Below, one piece after another: positions 1 through 11,199 of a stretch of 64,000 nucleotides of DNA. The position numbers and the translations under genes are program-made. The notes beneath the pieces were generated by a model. The model searched no databases. It saw only the letters and a list, made by a program, of their open reading frames with translations, and was not told where the DNA came from. Positions within the stretch are counted from its first letter, which is position 1. Each line of letters begins with the position of its first letter. This DNA is from Atopsyche davidsoni (lineage: Eukaryota > Arthropoda > Insecta > Trichoptera > Hydrobiosidae). The DNA lies in assembly GCA_022113835.1 (NCBI GenBank), contig JAILWY010000018.1, positions 20,669,501-20,733,500 of the forward strand. The letters are read 5' to 3'.

Positions 1-1215
1 TAATATTTTGTTTACATTAATCCTGGTTAAGGGATGCTGTGTTCCCGCGGTGAGCTAAACAAAGCTGCCGGGGCTGCTCCGGGGATAGTTTGATGTTTTG
101 TTGTGTATTCATTGTGTCTTCATGTGATGCAATTTTTATATATATTAAAGGAATATCCAAATATTTGATGAATCCGAATTTTTCACTCGTGTCAAATCAC
201 AAAGTACACAAAAGTGGAGCAAATAAATAAATTATAATTTATGAGCACATGAAATGGCGAGAAAAATGATATTTTTTTATAATCTGAAGACACCTAAGCA
301 AGAAGGCAGTTAATCAATATTTTTCAAATGATTATTTAAATTTAAAACTCAAACTCTTTGTGGATGATATTTTATATTTTTAGATAAATTATATTTTTAA
401 AATTTATATAAAACCCTTGAAACTTTTAACAGCATTTTCATGACAAACATCTATAGTTTCAGCTAGGATATTGATCAAATAATAATTATCGTTATTTATT
501 AGTTATTTAGCATATTTGTTATATAGTAGCGTGTTTTTGTCTTTGCTCGAGTTCAGTAGCGTACATAGATCTCCAGGTGCGAGTGCAGTGGCGTGCGCAA
601 TGGGCCGCTTGAGATCTATGGGAAAGTTAATGAGCAATTATAATCAATTAGAGATTTGCAGCGGCGTATCAAATTTATACGACCACCTATATTTTTTTAC
701 GATTTATCCGTAATTGGAACGAATTCACATGAAACCCCCATTAGCACATTTTGTAGATTTTAATGTAAGAAAATTGATTATGGAATTTATTCACGTTTTA
801 TTGTATATTTCTGCTTTTCCGCATCATGATTATTTTTATGAATTATGAGTTGTTTAAGTATATATCACAAATAAAAAAAAAGTTTTTTTGCTTTTGTCAT
901 TTAATATTATAACTTTCAATGATTATTTACTTGATTTTTACAACTGATATTAAATGTAAAAAAACGGTTACCATATATTATATTTGTGAGCGTTCTTGCC
1001 TTTTTTTTACGATATATAAGAAAATGATGTTCTAGAATAATATTATTACTCTTTGTTTGCTCTTGTGAGCAGTACATAATTTATAATGTAGCAATACGAT
1101 ATTTATTAAATTCCAAAGAAATTTATCAAGTTATTTTGATATAGTTTCTAGGTTATTTGAGCTCGTCTTGTTGGTCTCAATTCCGTGAGCTCCACTCGTC
1201 TCCGTCCTCGTACCT
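1..1215. other. AT-rich non-coding DNA, no gene seen
   Basis: Very AT-rich, with many short A and T runs and stops in all frames. The stretch near 540-700 is slightly richer in GC and carries an open frame, but it has no recognisable domain or codon bias. I see no repeat structure or RNA gene. Confidence 0.6.
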
Positions 1216-1560
1216 AGGGAGGGAGATAATTAAGTACCTGTGTTCGAATCTCACGATAGCATTGACCGTAGCTAGAGATTACTATTGAAGATAGTATATT
1301 TATTTTCCTTAGAAAGCGTCATTAGTTTAGCCAAGATCGAGAAATCAATCACATCAAACGCCGCATACTTCAGGTTCTGTTCCGGTGGCTGCGTGTGGCG
1401 TGAAACCTTCAGGTCGCGTGCTGCACACCCCCTGAAGTATGCAGCAACATCCGCTGTGCACGCAGTCTTTCCGTCTGACGCGGTATGCTTTGTGCTCATC
1501 TGGACCGAGAAAATCTCATATCTGAGGTTCGTACGGTGATTCTGCTCAGCCGCTTCGGCG
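1216..1560 (+). other. B-box-like motif followed by an inverted-repeat island
   Basis: TGTTCGAATCTC at about 1240-1251 resembles a pol III B box (GGTTCGANTCC), so this may be the edge of an old tRNA-derived SINE; no convincing A box is visible. Downstream, GCATACTTCAGG (1363-1374) and its exact complement (1431-1442) form a 12-bp inverted repeat with a 56-nt spacer in a GC-richer stretch. Both strands are open for 75-84 codons here, which is what a hairpin-bearing low-stop segment gives by chance. Function unknown. Confidence 0.25.
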
Positions 1561-1956
1561 CAGAAAATATACCGTAAAATAAAGTCACGATTTGGCGCTG
1601 AATTTATGTGGGTTTTGTAAAATATTTTTTTAATTTAATTGTTGAAAAATAATAGTAAACAAACGCGATTTTGTGAAAGACCAGAATGTTGTAAAAGTAG
1701 TACAGGGAAAATCGGACAAGACATAAAAGAACATTAAATGAACATTGTATCGGACGATGAGAGAATTACTTTCTTTATATAATGTGTATTGTATGGAATT
1801 CGTCTATTTTAGTTAATTAGAAACATTATCTAAGGTAGTTTTATCAGTAAATATGTAACTGGACATAAGGCAGGTAAAGGCTGACGATCAGAAATATCGA
1901 AAAATAATACATGTGCAATGCACATGTGCATGTATAAAAATCTATAGGCGTATTTA

Positions 1957-2364
1957 CAGTAATACCCCGCTTTACGCGAGGGATAAAATCGCGTTAAGTG
2001 AAATTCGCGTATATCGAGGTTTACGATTAAACATACATACATAGTCAAAACATAATATAAAAAAATACGAATCATTTGAATCAATTACTTTAATTTATAA
2101 ATAAAACACTTTATGCAGTATTACATGTTATTTTTACTGAAAAATACATCTATTGTCTTTTGGGTAGCGTTTCTTTTACGTTCTTGTAAAATACGTTCAT
2201 AACACCCAACGCTGTTTTTAATTGTTAAGATAAGTCAACATTATGTTCATACACATTCTTAAAATTAGAGATTCGCGTAATGCGAGGCATTTTTACGTTA
2301 AATTTGAAATTCGCGTTATAGTGAAACCGCGCATAACGGGGTCGCGTAAAGCGGGGTATTACTG
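1957..2364. mobile_element. Tigger/pogo-like MITE, 408 bp
   Basis: Perfect 23-bp terminal inverted repeats run 1957-1979 and 2342-2364; they start CAGTAATACCCCGCTTTACG. Both ends are flanked by TA (1955-1956 and 2365-2366), the target duplication of Tc1/mariner-superfamily elements. CAGTA-type ends with CCCGCTTTACGCG are typical of pogo/Tigger elements. Sub-terminal copies of a GAAATTCGCGT-like motif lie inside each end. There is no transposase frame, so this is a non-autonomous element that depended on a pogo-type transposase elsewhere. The perfect termini suggest modest age. Confidence 0.85.
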
Positions 2365-2366
2365 TA

Positions 2367-3690
2367 TTTGCAAATCAAAGCCGAATTGCAAATCATCCCG
2401 CGCCAGGCCAGGTGTGGCGAGCAGGACGCGCCGAGTCGGCCATGATGATGGATGGGCGCCATTAACCCTGATCGATGCTCAATCTCTCCGCAGAAGTAAT
2501 CCTCTGCACATACTTGTGAGGTTTTATTGCATTCGAAGTTAATGAGATTCGTGACAACTTCTGATACGCTTAGATAATACAATGCATCTTAACTAATGTA
2601 TAATCAAAATGGTAAGAATAATAATGGAAATATTTTTGAATTGTTGTGCGTAAAAATCTTATGTTATGATGTTTTCTCATCCTTATTTAATCTTAACTTT
2701 TCAGTATTATAATTTTTAAATATAATATATATATATTAGCAATTTATGGCCAAATTGCAATTCTGTACAGTAAAAACACAAGTGGGACACGTTTTAAAAC
2801 AACTGCTTGCTTTTAATTAAAAAGTTAAATATTTAAATATAATGGTTTTCTTGCAACACTTAACTTACCATTCATATCAAAGATTGTTTAATATTTACTT
2901 GTAAATTTAAAATCGTGTTTTCAATTATGTAATTTAATTAAAAGATCAAGGTGCCTTATAAAATAATTAATGTTAATTAATTTACTTTAAATAAATATTA
3001 AACATTCAGAAGCAGGTATTAAATATATGTTTGGTAAATTTCCTTTGTTTAAGCCTCCAATTAAGCTTCTAGCTCTGATTAGATTTAGAAAAAAAATCTC
3101 CCTGGATGCTGGAGGTAGTCCTGTTAATTACCGATCCTTTGGTACAGGAGAGCTCCCGTTCGAGAGAAGTCATAGGATCAGCTGATGGTCGACGTCATGC
3201 TCTTTGATTATTAACGTAGCTTTTTGGACGGCAGAATATTAGAAGGTGTGTAGTCTATAGAAATGTGAACAATATTACTCGAGAGATTTTCCGCAAATAT
3301 TCTTTAAAAAAATTATAAAAATATTTGAGAAATCAATTTATGCAAAATGTCACCTTAATAAAGTCCACACCGTCTCTTAAACGTCTAAATAACTTTGGAA
3401 GAATATTGAAATATGATATACATTTTTTATTTAGATATATATTTTTTAAACAATAATATCTTTTTAATATAATACATTTTAATGCGAGGTCTACAATCAA
3501 AATGTTTATATTGGTTGTTTTTCGACTGTAATTTTTTTTTCCAATAAATATACAAGTCCATCATCCATTTCGTCCATCTCCAATATTTTTTTTGGTAATA
3601 ATTCTGAAAACCAAAGGAACACTAAATATTTCCATATTTAATATCATACAAATATTTTCTATGGTTTCCATCGCAAATCAAAACAATAAA
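2367..3690. other. Non-coding DNA with a short GC-richer island
   Basis: About 2390-2500 is GC-rich and includes a GCGCCATTAA core (a GCCATTA Pho/YY1-like or homeodomain half site), directly after the MITE. The remainder to 3690 is AT-rich with no frame, RNA gene or clear repeat. A second small GC-richer patch is at 3100-3200. Confidence 0.4.
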
Positions 3691-3699
3691 GCGTATTCT

Positions 3700-3905
3700 T
3701 CCCCCCTTTGATCGCAGATAGTCAGAAGTATTGTCGTTCCTTAAGTCTCCCGCCACCCTCGTCTGCTGTGACGTCACGGGGTTTGCCTCAATCAACACGT
3801 ATCTTTTCGTGTCATCTCGGGACTCTTCGGGTTGTTTCGCCTCTTGCCAGCGTCACGTCTTGAATTTATATGAGCTCCAAAGCGGGACGACCCGAGTTGT
3901 ATTAT
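3700..3905. promoter_or_regulatory. Candidate regulatory island with full CRE
   Basis: A perfect cAMP-response element TGACGTCA lies at 3769-3776 in a 200-bp block much richer in GC than its surroundings, and CGTCACGTC follows near 3852. No TATA or initiator pair stands out and there is no coding potential. A CREB/ATF-bound enhancer is possible; a chance CRE is the alternative. Confidence 0.3.
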
Positions 3906-5640
3906 AAGTATACGTGAACGATTCAATGTTTTAAATACTACGTTCTTGGGTATAAAGCCGCTTTCAATATTTAATTTCAGTAAAAGAGCAATTTTGTGGA
4001 TTTGGTATTGATTGCTGATCGGCGTTGGTCAAGTGTTTAGTATTGAAGTAACACATTTTCTTCCTTCGAGCTTACATGCATCCAAAGTAAAACACGCTTG
4101 TCTTGTCACAGAAATTCTTAAAAATCCTGAAAATATCAAATAAAGGCTGGAATCAGTTTTTTTTATAAAGTTGCGGTCCTTCTCGAGAGATTTTAAAATG
4201 CTGCGTTCAAATTTACAATCAACTTCAAATCCTTGAAGTCACTGTGATACCTTTACCGAAACGTCGGAACATAAAAGAAGAAACATGGAGTAACACACGT
4301 GAACGTTGTTTTTATAATAATTAGATTAGTATTATGGTATTTAAATAAAATAATTTAATAAATTAGATTTTTAATAAAGTTAAACATTGAAAATCAATTA
4401 CAGGTTTAATTTTACTGACGCAAGCACTAAGCAATTAACTATTATACAACAAGGCAAAAGCGACATTGCGGTTATTATTAAAAAATAAACTATTTATTAC
4501 GTGCAGTATTTAAACATTTTAGCTTGAAATATATAAGTTTAAATACTTCTCGTTTACTAAGTCAAACATATAAATGAATTATCTCTCTGTTGAAATTCTC
4601 CGAGTTGCTCCAGTACACAAGTGATATCAACAATATCAAAATAATTTCTAGAGTAATAACATACAATTCGAGAGGAATTGGAGGAAAAGTCTATTAGGCA
4701 TTTCCTTCACTCGGAGGCTCTCCCTGGGGGGCATCAATTATTCACAGAACGGAAAATTACTTTCCTTATATAAAATGCTACTTTCTTCATAATACAGGTG
4801 CTCGCGCGAGGGAGTCGCGCCGCAGAACCAGACGTTCTATGATTCGCAAACTTTACCAATCATCCAGGGACACTTGCCTATTTATTATTATTAAAAGTGT
4901 GCTTGGAAAACTCTAGCCAGAATTCCTCTTCGTCCTTTGATCGAGCTTGGAAGTTATTTATAAAATATCTTACATCACATATTGCTTATCACACTCATTT
5001 TTGATACGAAAGACTGCCTGATTTTTTATACCCAAATCTAATATTATTTAAAACCGTATTTCGCTATTGGTAATCACATAAATATATATTGAATAATAAG
5101 TGACGATCGTAATAGTCTAGCTAATTGTATTTTTATATGATAACGTCTATCGAGATTTTTTTGCGCACTGCTGATACAACAGTCATGAAATATGAAACAT
5201 TAGCTTCCCGGATGTTATAATATGCATAATATATTTGATTATAATTCGTGTGTACTACTAAATACTGTCCGCACAGTGAATATAATTCCGCAGGTCCGTT
5301 GGAACTGAATTCATGAGGAATTGGTCACTTTGGAGCGAGGGTGAATGGTTTTCAGTCGAGAGCTCCACAAAGGCGGGGAAGTCCTACAGAGGGACGTCCT
5401 GCACTGCCGGGGGAGAGTTTTAGGATTCTATACGAGAATTATAATTATATTATAAATGGGACCTACGGGAACTGATATTCCAGTTGGATTTTTTTAAATG
5501 TTGTGACACTGTTAGTATAATATTATAAATTTTACATTAAATTCTCCACTCATCATATCATTAAAAAGAACGGAAAGTGCCTGCAGTAAAGTGGGGTTAA
5601 TTTTTAATGTTACTATAAGTAAATAATAATTTTTATATGA
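3906..5640. other. Non-coding DNA with two GC-richer patches
   Basis: No gene is seen. Two patches, 4690-4860 and 5285-5420, rise above the AT background and could be conserved non-coding elements or old exons, but they contain no long frame or splice pair that I trust. At 4243-4270 a degenerate TGAAG...CCGAAACGTCGG string resembles the hairpin motif described for repeats elsewhere in this window. Confidence 0.4.
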
Positions 5641-5815
5641 AATTCAATATTTTTGACAGAGAGTACTTGGTGAAATTTAATTTTAATATTTTTGAATAAA
5701 ATACTTCAGTGATTTTCCAAATGTTCATTTTTATTTGTGACCGGTTTCACCAACCTTTTAATAATGCCAACGTGAAAGTGGAAAATCACTCATGTATTTT
5801 ATTCAAAAATACTTA
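5641..5815. repeat. Fold-back dispersed repeat, copy 1
   Basis: Imperfect inverted arms (about 5692-5718 and 5779-5811, core TGAATAAAATACTT...GATTTTCCA and its complement) enclose GTGACCGGTTTCACCAACC and then GCCAACGTGAAAG. The same sequences occur at 29018-29190 and 57330-57480, so this is a dispersed family. The outer part, TTTTGACAGAGAGTACTTGG, recurs in all three. No protein is encoded. The family is not one I can name. Confidence 0.7.
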
Positions 5816-6515
5816 ATTTTATTATACTAAAAAGACGTAAAATTTTCCACGTTGTAAGTTATAATATATGCTTTTAGTTAATCAATACAAATATGATATG
5901 GTGAGAAATATTTTTAAGGGTCTTTTTCGCAAAACAGAAATTTTTCTCTACGGTTTCCGTAACTTGCACTAAGTTAAATCACAAAGCCAATTAAACAAGT
6001 GTGGTATTGTAAATTTATACTGATGATTGGTTGGTTTGAATAAAGCACGTGTATTATTTGAATATAAAATAATAATCATAGTAATGTATAAACTGAATGC
6101 TTGGTCACTCGATAAGGTTCTATTTGATTTCAAGAGCCTTTCATTTGCCGGCCATTAAGCTTATCTCGTTATCTGGAATAGATGTTGGTCGAATCATCAA
6201 ACGGCCATGGAACGATGTGCAACTGATTTGCTAAATGGCAATATTTGCAATGAGTATTTACCAGTACTAAATAATATAATACTGTAGTACATTCTATCAC
6301 AGACACGCATTTGCTTCCTAAAATATATAATATTATCGATTTAAACATGAAAAGCCGACCAAAATCCTTAGATTGTTTTTTCTGGCCACTAAAAACTCCG
6401 GTGTTTTTCATTACCACGCATGTATAAGTAATTTCCCAATCGACTACACAATTAACCTGCATTGAAAGTGCGGATTTATTAAATATATTCAAAATTATTT
6501 ATTTTCAATGGAATT
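5816..6515. other. AT-rich DNA, no supported gene
   Basis: A 107-codon frame on the minus strand (6169-6492) begins with ATG, but it has no recognisable domain, no splice signals that fit, and a composition expected of AT-rich DNA. I treat it as a chance frame or a degraded element. Confidence 0.45.
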
Positions 6516-6516
6516 A

Positions 6517-6619
6517 ACATACATTTTCTTTTTTTACAGGTATGTTCCAACAAAATTAATATTACGAGAAAAACGCCAAGATGTCACACTGTGAAAACTA
6601 TTTATCCAAAAAGGTATGA
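6517..6619 (+). other. Acceptor-donor junction: recursive-splice site or small exon
   Basis: TCTTTTTTTACAG|GTATGT at 6527-6545 puts a strong 3' splice site directly against a strong 5' splice site. A second donor, AAAAAG|GTATGA, follows at 6613/6614. If spliced as an exon it is 74 nt (6540-6613) and contains ATG at 6581 in good context, giving MSHCENYLSKK in phase 0 to the donor; the frame starting at 6540 is also open throughout. If used as a ratchet point the exon would be removed in a second step. The layout matches the sites at 43079 and 56013 on the same strand. No transcript evidence is available here. Confidence 0.45.
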
Positions 6620-6824
6620 ATTTTTTTTATCCAATAAATGTTTTTTATTATTATTAAATGTTTACTAGCAAATAAGCATGATATAAATGATTATGAATAT
6701 CAAATTATCATCTCTATTTAAATGGTTTCGGGCACAGTGAAAATATTTTTAAATATAATAAAAATACATATATTAATTTAGAAATGTGGTGTGATATAAA
6801 AAAAGTATATTTTTAAATAATTTC

Positions 6825-6898
6825 CTTCTTAAACTCTTAGGTTAGGTTAGGTTAGATTAACTCCTTCCTTAGGTTAGGTTCCTTCTCAAACTCTTAGG
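6825..6898 (+). repeat. Interstitial TTAGG run between short direct repeats
   Basis: Two groups of TTAGG-type units (GTTAGGTTAGGTTAG near 6841 and AGGTTAGG near 6881) lie between two near-identical 17-nt direct repeats, CTTCTTAAACTCTTAGG and CTTCTCAAACTCTTAGG. TTAGG is the ancestral insect telomere repeat. Internal runs can arise by telomerase-mediated break repair or by spread inside repeats. Confidence 0.65.
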
Positions 6899-7240
6899 CA
6901 TCGTTTGGTTGTGTGCTGCACAGAAGTTCCGCACAAATGTAGACTCATACAATGTGCGTGCGAGACAAACAACCAGCGCTAGGTAGACAAGCGCGACTCG
7001 CGAGGCTCGAGGGGCGACCCCGGCCAAGGCCAAGGTGGCAAAAAACGTAAACACCAGAGCGTGCACGTACCACTAGTGCTGGGACACTCCTTGATTCGAT
7101 CAATCATTTCGAGAATGTATTGTATTCACGGTAGTAAGAGACGCAGAACACGTTTCTGCTTCGTCGAAGTAGCATTTGCTCTAAGGTTTTGAGTATCCAA
7201 ATAGATCGGGCTTTGTACAGAAAATTTGATTATATATATA

Positions 7241-7625
7241 CGTGGGTGGTCCGATTAGTACTTAGCCTCCAAAAGAAAAACGAAAATTTTGGAAAAGTGG
7301 CCATTGATTTCTCAAAATCTCCTTTTAGTTCGCTACACTTGACCCAGCGATGCTCCAACTTCTTTAACCCATCTGAAAAATACGTTTTATCGAGGTCTGC
7401 AAAGTAGGCCTCCGTGGCGGCGATGACCTCCTCATTCGACTTAAATTTCTGCCCGGCGAGTGACTTTTTCAAGTTTGGAAAAAAAAAAAATTGCACTGGG
7501 CCAAATCTGGAGAATACGGTGGATGGGGGAGCAGTTCGTAGTGCAATTCGACCAATTTGGTTGAAGGTGTGAGCCGGTGCGTTGTCATGGTGGAAGAGCT
7601 CTTTTTTCTTCACCTTCTTGTATAT
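7241..7625 (-). mobile_element. Dead mariner fragment (3' half of transposase and 3' TIR)
   Basis: The minus strand encodes mariner-family (Tc1/mariner, DD34D) transposase pieces: the second catalytic Asp in HHDNAPAHT, then in a shifted frame ELLPHPPYSPDLA, then NLKKSLAGQKFKSNEEVIAA and GLKKLEHRW. The position of the third catalytic Asp reads Asn (LAQCN instead of LAPCD), and frameshifts flank it, so the enzyme is dead. The 3' inverted repeat starts at 7241 next to TA and matches the ends of the copy at 57907-58556 (GGTCCGATTAGTACTTAGCC versus GGCCCGATAAGTACTTAG). Homology stops near 7625, so the 5' half is missing. Confidence 0.9.
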
Positions 7626-7639
7626 ATTTATTATTTTAT

Positions 7640-8760
7640 ATTTATCTGTAACATATTCAAGTGGGAATAAGGAATTAACGAGCACGTGGCTCGGTGTAAC
7701 TGTGGGTGTGCTCACACGGCGCGGAGGCTCTGGGCTCAGTCCTTTCAGAGCCCGCCTGATCTCCGATTTGCCGCGCATCCCCGCGACACGGCGGGGGATG
7801 TGTCGGGATTATTGAGAACTTGCATCACCCGGCTGATCGAATTTTGAGGGTGTTACCCTGGTTATAGTAGGAGCCGTATCCGTGACAGCACTTCCAACCT
7901 AAAGCCGGAGCATCACACGAGCCACCACGCCGCGGACCTCGTTTGGCAGCAGAGTGAAAATTGTTTACCAAAATAATTTAGAGGAATTAATATTTTCTTA
8001 AGATTATAAATGTGAATAAAATTCATGTATATCAAAATATAAATTCATCAATATTTAGTTTTATTAATATCTAGTCTAAAGTAGTCCTTGAAAGATAAAG
8101 CTCTCAAAAACAATTATTAACGCAATTTGGCTATTCTTATTTAATGTAACAGTATAGAGCACTTAAAAATAAATAAGTCTGATGTGAATTGTTAAAGCGG
8201 TGAATGTTTTTTTTTATTTATTCAGTTCTTAAAACCTTAATTCTTTTTTTAATTGAATTTTTTTTTTAAAAGTAAACAATTTTATGTCAGCATAATGTAT
8301 TTATAAATGCATAATCTTCAAAAACATACAACATAATATCCAAAATTCAAAGAGGTTCAGTGCCCGCCTTTCATCGCAGGTAAAACTAAGCCAAAAGCAT
8401 CCCCGAGCAGACACGCGGGGGCAGCGGGAGGCGGTGTAGAGCCCTCGTTTGAGCCGGACTCGGGGCTTAAGGCTTTCAGGGCGGCCAAAGGGCTGCAACC
8501 CCACCACTTCCGCCGGAAACGGACCGACCCCCAGTTTAAATTAAGAAATATCAACCGAGACGATGGCTTTCACTTTGTTATTCCTTCCCCGCCGGCTAGT
8601 TGGCGCGGCTGGACCGAGAGCGTCGCGGTTTTTATTCGAGGTGAAATTTTCATCGTTCGTTTTTGGTTTTAAGTTTACTGTACATTTTCATTACTCTGGC
8701 AATTCTTTTAGAGAACCTCTAAGTATTCTTAAAGCTTTCTTGAAAATGCAATAAGAAACA
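7640..8760. other. Unassigned segment with two GC-rich islands
   Basis: Islands at 7680-7940 and 8355-8640 are clearly richer in GC than the flanks and open in several frames. No domain is recognisable in any of them. CGCAG|GTAAAA at 8379 resembles a splice junction but is weak. They may be old exons, promoters or conserved non-coding elements; sequence alone does not separate these. The stretch between them is AT-rich and empty. Confidence 0.3.
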
Positions 8761-9405
8761 AAGGAATTATCTTTTTACATTTTTTATAGAAGTGCTAACG
8801 TATCTCATTATGTAACGTTTCTTCTTTAAATAGCTTGAAGTGGATATTTTTAATGTTGAATAATATTTTTTAAATTATTTCTTTTCTTGTAGCTGAAAAA
8901 ATAATTGTTATTATCTTTGGTTCGGTTGCTGGATCAGAGGTACTTGGATTGATAAATCCCAAATTAATGTGATTTCGGTCTGACAATTTTAGATTGGTTG
9001 AATACAATTTATATCGACATTGCATGTGTCAATATAAATAGTTTGAAATTATATTAATATAATCTAAATAAGGAAAACAAATAATAAAGTTTTCTTTTAG
9101 ATTTTGTGATCGTTATCAAACGAAGCAAGTAGTCAAAAAACAGTTACGGCTGTATCTGCTTAGAACGCACCTAACTCAATATGATGAAACCATAGAATAA
9201 CTATTACAAGATTGGTTTCGTTTTCACAAGAGTGTTGGTATCTGAAAAAATTATTTCATAAAGTTATTATACATTTAATTAATAAAACTGCATTCAACTG
9301 ATAATTTCTCTCGTGTTGGATTCACGTTACTTCTTTATTCGTGTCAGCGTCTATTCCGTATTTTTAGCTCAAAATAAAAAAAAAAACAAATGGCATCATT
9401 AGTGT
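8761..9405. other. AT-rich DNA, nothing recognised
   Basis: Stops in all frames, no structured repeat, no RNA gene visible. Confidence 0.55.
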
Positions 9406-9560
9406 GTCACTAAAGCGCAAGTCAAGGGGTAGTGTGGGGGTGGCTGTGTCCCATATATGGTTTCAAAACCTTAACTACCCCCACCAGGCCTGGAGAGCAA
9501 TCGCGTCCACTTAGAGGAGGCTCGCTACAAATAAAACGTACCAGCGTCGCCCCGCGTTAC
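9406..9560. promoter_or_regulatory. Candidate regulatory element with CArG box
   Basis: A perfect serum-response (MADS-box) CArG site CCATATATGG is at 9451-9460. It sits between GGGGTAGT (about 9426) and its complement ACTACCCC (about 9475), so the site would be displayed in the loop of a short inverted repeat. The flanks are GC-rich against AT-rich surroundings. SRF/MEF2-family binding is possible. Confidence 0.35.
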
Positions 9561-10435
9561 TTCAAAGCGTAATAACAAGCTGCAAGGTAAAGGCAGGGCT
9601 AATTTTTATTTATTTCTAAAAAGCTAATCCGCTTTTCTCAGCTTTTTTATTTTTTTTTTATAATTTTAGCGCCCGTAGAGATATTTTGTTTGAGGGTGTG
9701 TCGCCGTGAAATTTAAGCATTATTAAATTTGTTGTACCTATAATAGCATTTTTTCTTACTCTGAAGTTTCAGTATTTTTTTAACTTTTCAGACTTTTTGT
9801 ATATTTTGTTTTTAAAATAACCGTATTTAAAATATACCAAATTCACGTTGTTTTTCTTGGCCGTTATTTTAATTTACGCGTGTAGTTTTACCACTGAAGA
9901 AAACATTACACAGAAAATACATTTTATTTGGGTTTCAGCAGCATAATAATGTTGAAATCAAGTATTTTATTTTATTTAAGATATTGATACTATTTTTAAA
10001 AAAGTATGGAAACAAAATTGTCGTGTCTGTTTTCTCGTTGGCAGTTTTTTTTTTTGCTTAATATAATATTTAAGCTTTATATTGATTGTACTTAAATGTG
10101 TCAAGTAAATTAATTGAAAATATTGTTTTTAAATTATATAAGGTGTATAAATTATATAAATTTATTTTAGAGATAATACTAGCAGTCGTCAAATTCTTGG
10201 GATAAACTTTGTTACTGTTTTGTAGTTATTTTAAGTAGCTACGAAGTGTTTATTATAAACATTATTTAATATTGAATTATTTGACTATTGTCACAGTAAG
10301 CATGATTATTTTATACACAACTGGTAAGCGTTAACAAAGGATTTTTTAAAATAACTTACAAACATATTTACAACCCTAGCCTTAACAATATAATATAGTT
10401 TGATTGTTACACAATATATGGTTATAAAATTAGCC
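9561..10435. other. AT-rich DNA, nothing recognised
   Basis: Long A/T runs, no frames, no repeats that match other parts of the window. Confidence 0.55.
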
Positions 10436-10640
10436 ACAAAACGGCTTTGGCGGCGATTTGCTTATAAATATTATTACCCCGTATTTGGAGGCTCTGCTCG
10501 CGTCATAGCCTTGCTGAATAATTAAGCAAGGGACCTGAAAAGATACGAATCCCATCTCTCTAATGCTTCACGGCTTTCTGACTCATGAATTTAATAATGG
10601 GGAGGTGCATGTATTTTAGATTTCGCGAATATATTATTGA
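10436..10640. promoter_or_regulatory. Candidate conserved non-coding island
   Basis: High-complexity stretch with homeodomain-type cores (TAATTA, TTTAATAATGG), a perfect AP-1 site TGACTCA at 10579-10585, and a small hairpin CCTTGCT/AGCAAGG (10509-10531) with AATTA in the loop. No coding potential. Enhancer identity is inference only. Confidence 0.3.
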
Positions 10641-11076
10641 TGTCAAATAACGTGATGTTAGCATTTTTGAAAACTACCCGCGTTATGGGTAAAATATTAC
10701 TATAATATTTATAAATTAAATAAATATCTTATTCCTTCGATATTTTTATAAGTATCTGTATTCTTTGATTTAATTTTTTATGCTTATTTCGATTCCCATC
10801 GGCACAAAACAAAAAAAATATATAGAGCGATTTTAGGGATCTATTTGGCTTTGGTCGTTTCTATATATGCATATAATTTTTTTTTCCTAAATATAAAATA
10901 GAATTGAGTAAAATTTTTTGAAAAACTATAAATATGATCTTGGTTATTCAAGAGCAAAACAAGATCCATGGTGAAATGATTTTTTTTCAGTTTACTTTAT
11001 ATTTATACAATATATAAAAATATCAAAATAGCTAAGAGGCAACGTTTTTACTTTTAAGCTTATGTTTCATGTTTTA

Positions 11077-11115
11077 TTCTTGCGTGTTATGCTCAAGCAG
11101 CATAACACGCAAGAA
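11077..11115. other. Perfect 17-bp hairpin
   Basis: TTCTTGCGTGTTATGCT (11077-11093) and its exact complement (11099-11115) are separated by a 5-nt loop, CAAGC. No wobble pairs or mismatches. The stem is shorter than a usual insect pre-miRNA. It may be the scar of an inverted duplication or a cruciform-forming site. Confidence 0.8.
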
Positions 11116-11199
11116 ACTACAATATCACCGTACAATGTTAATTTGCATATTATAAACCATAAATACTTTACTGTACTACGAATATCGAGAATATTGGTT

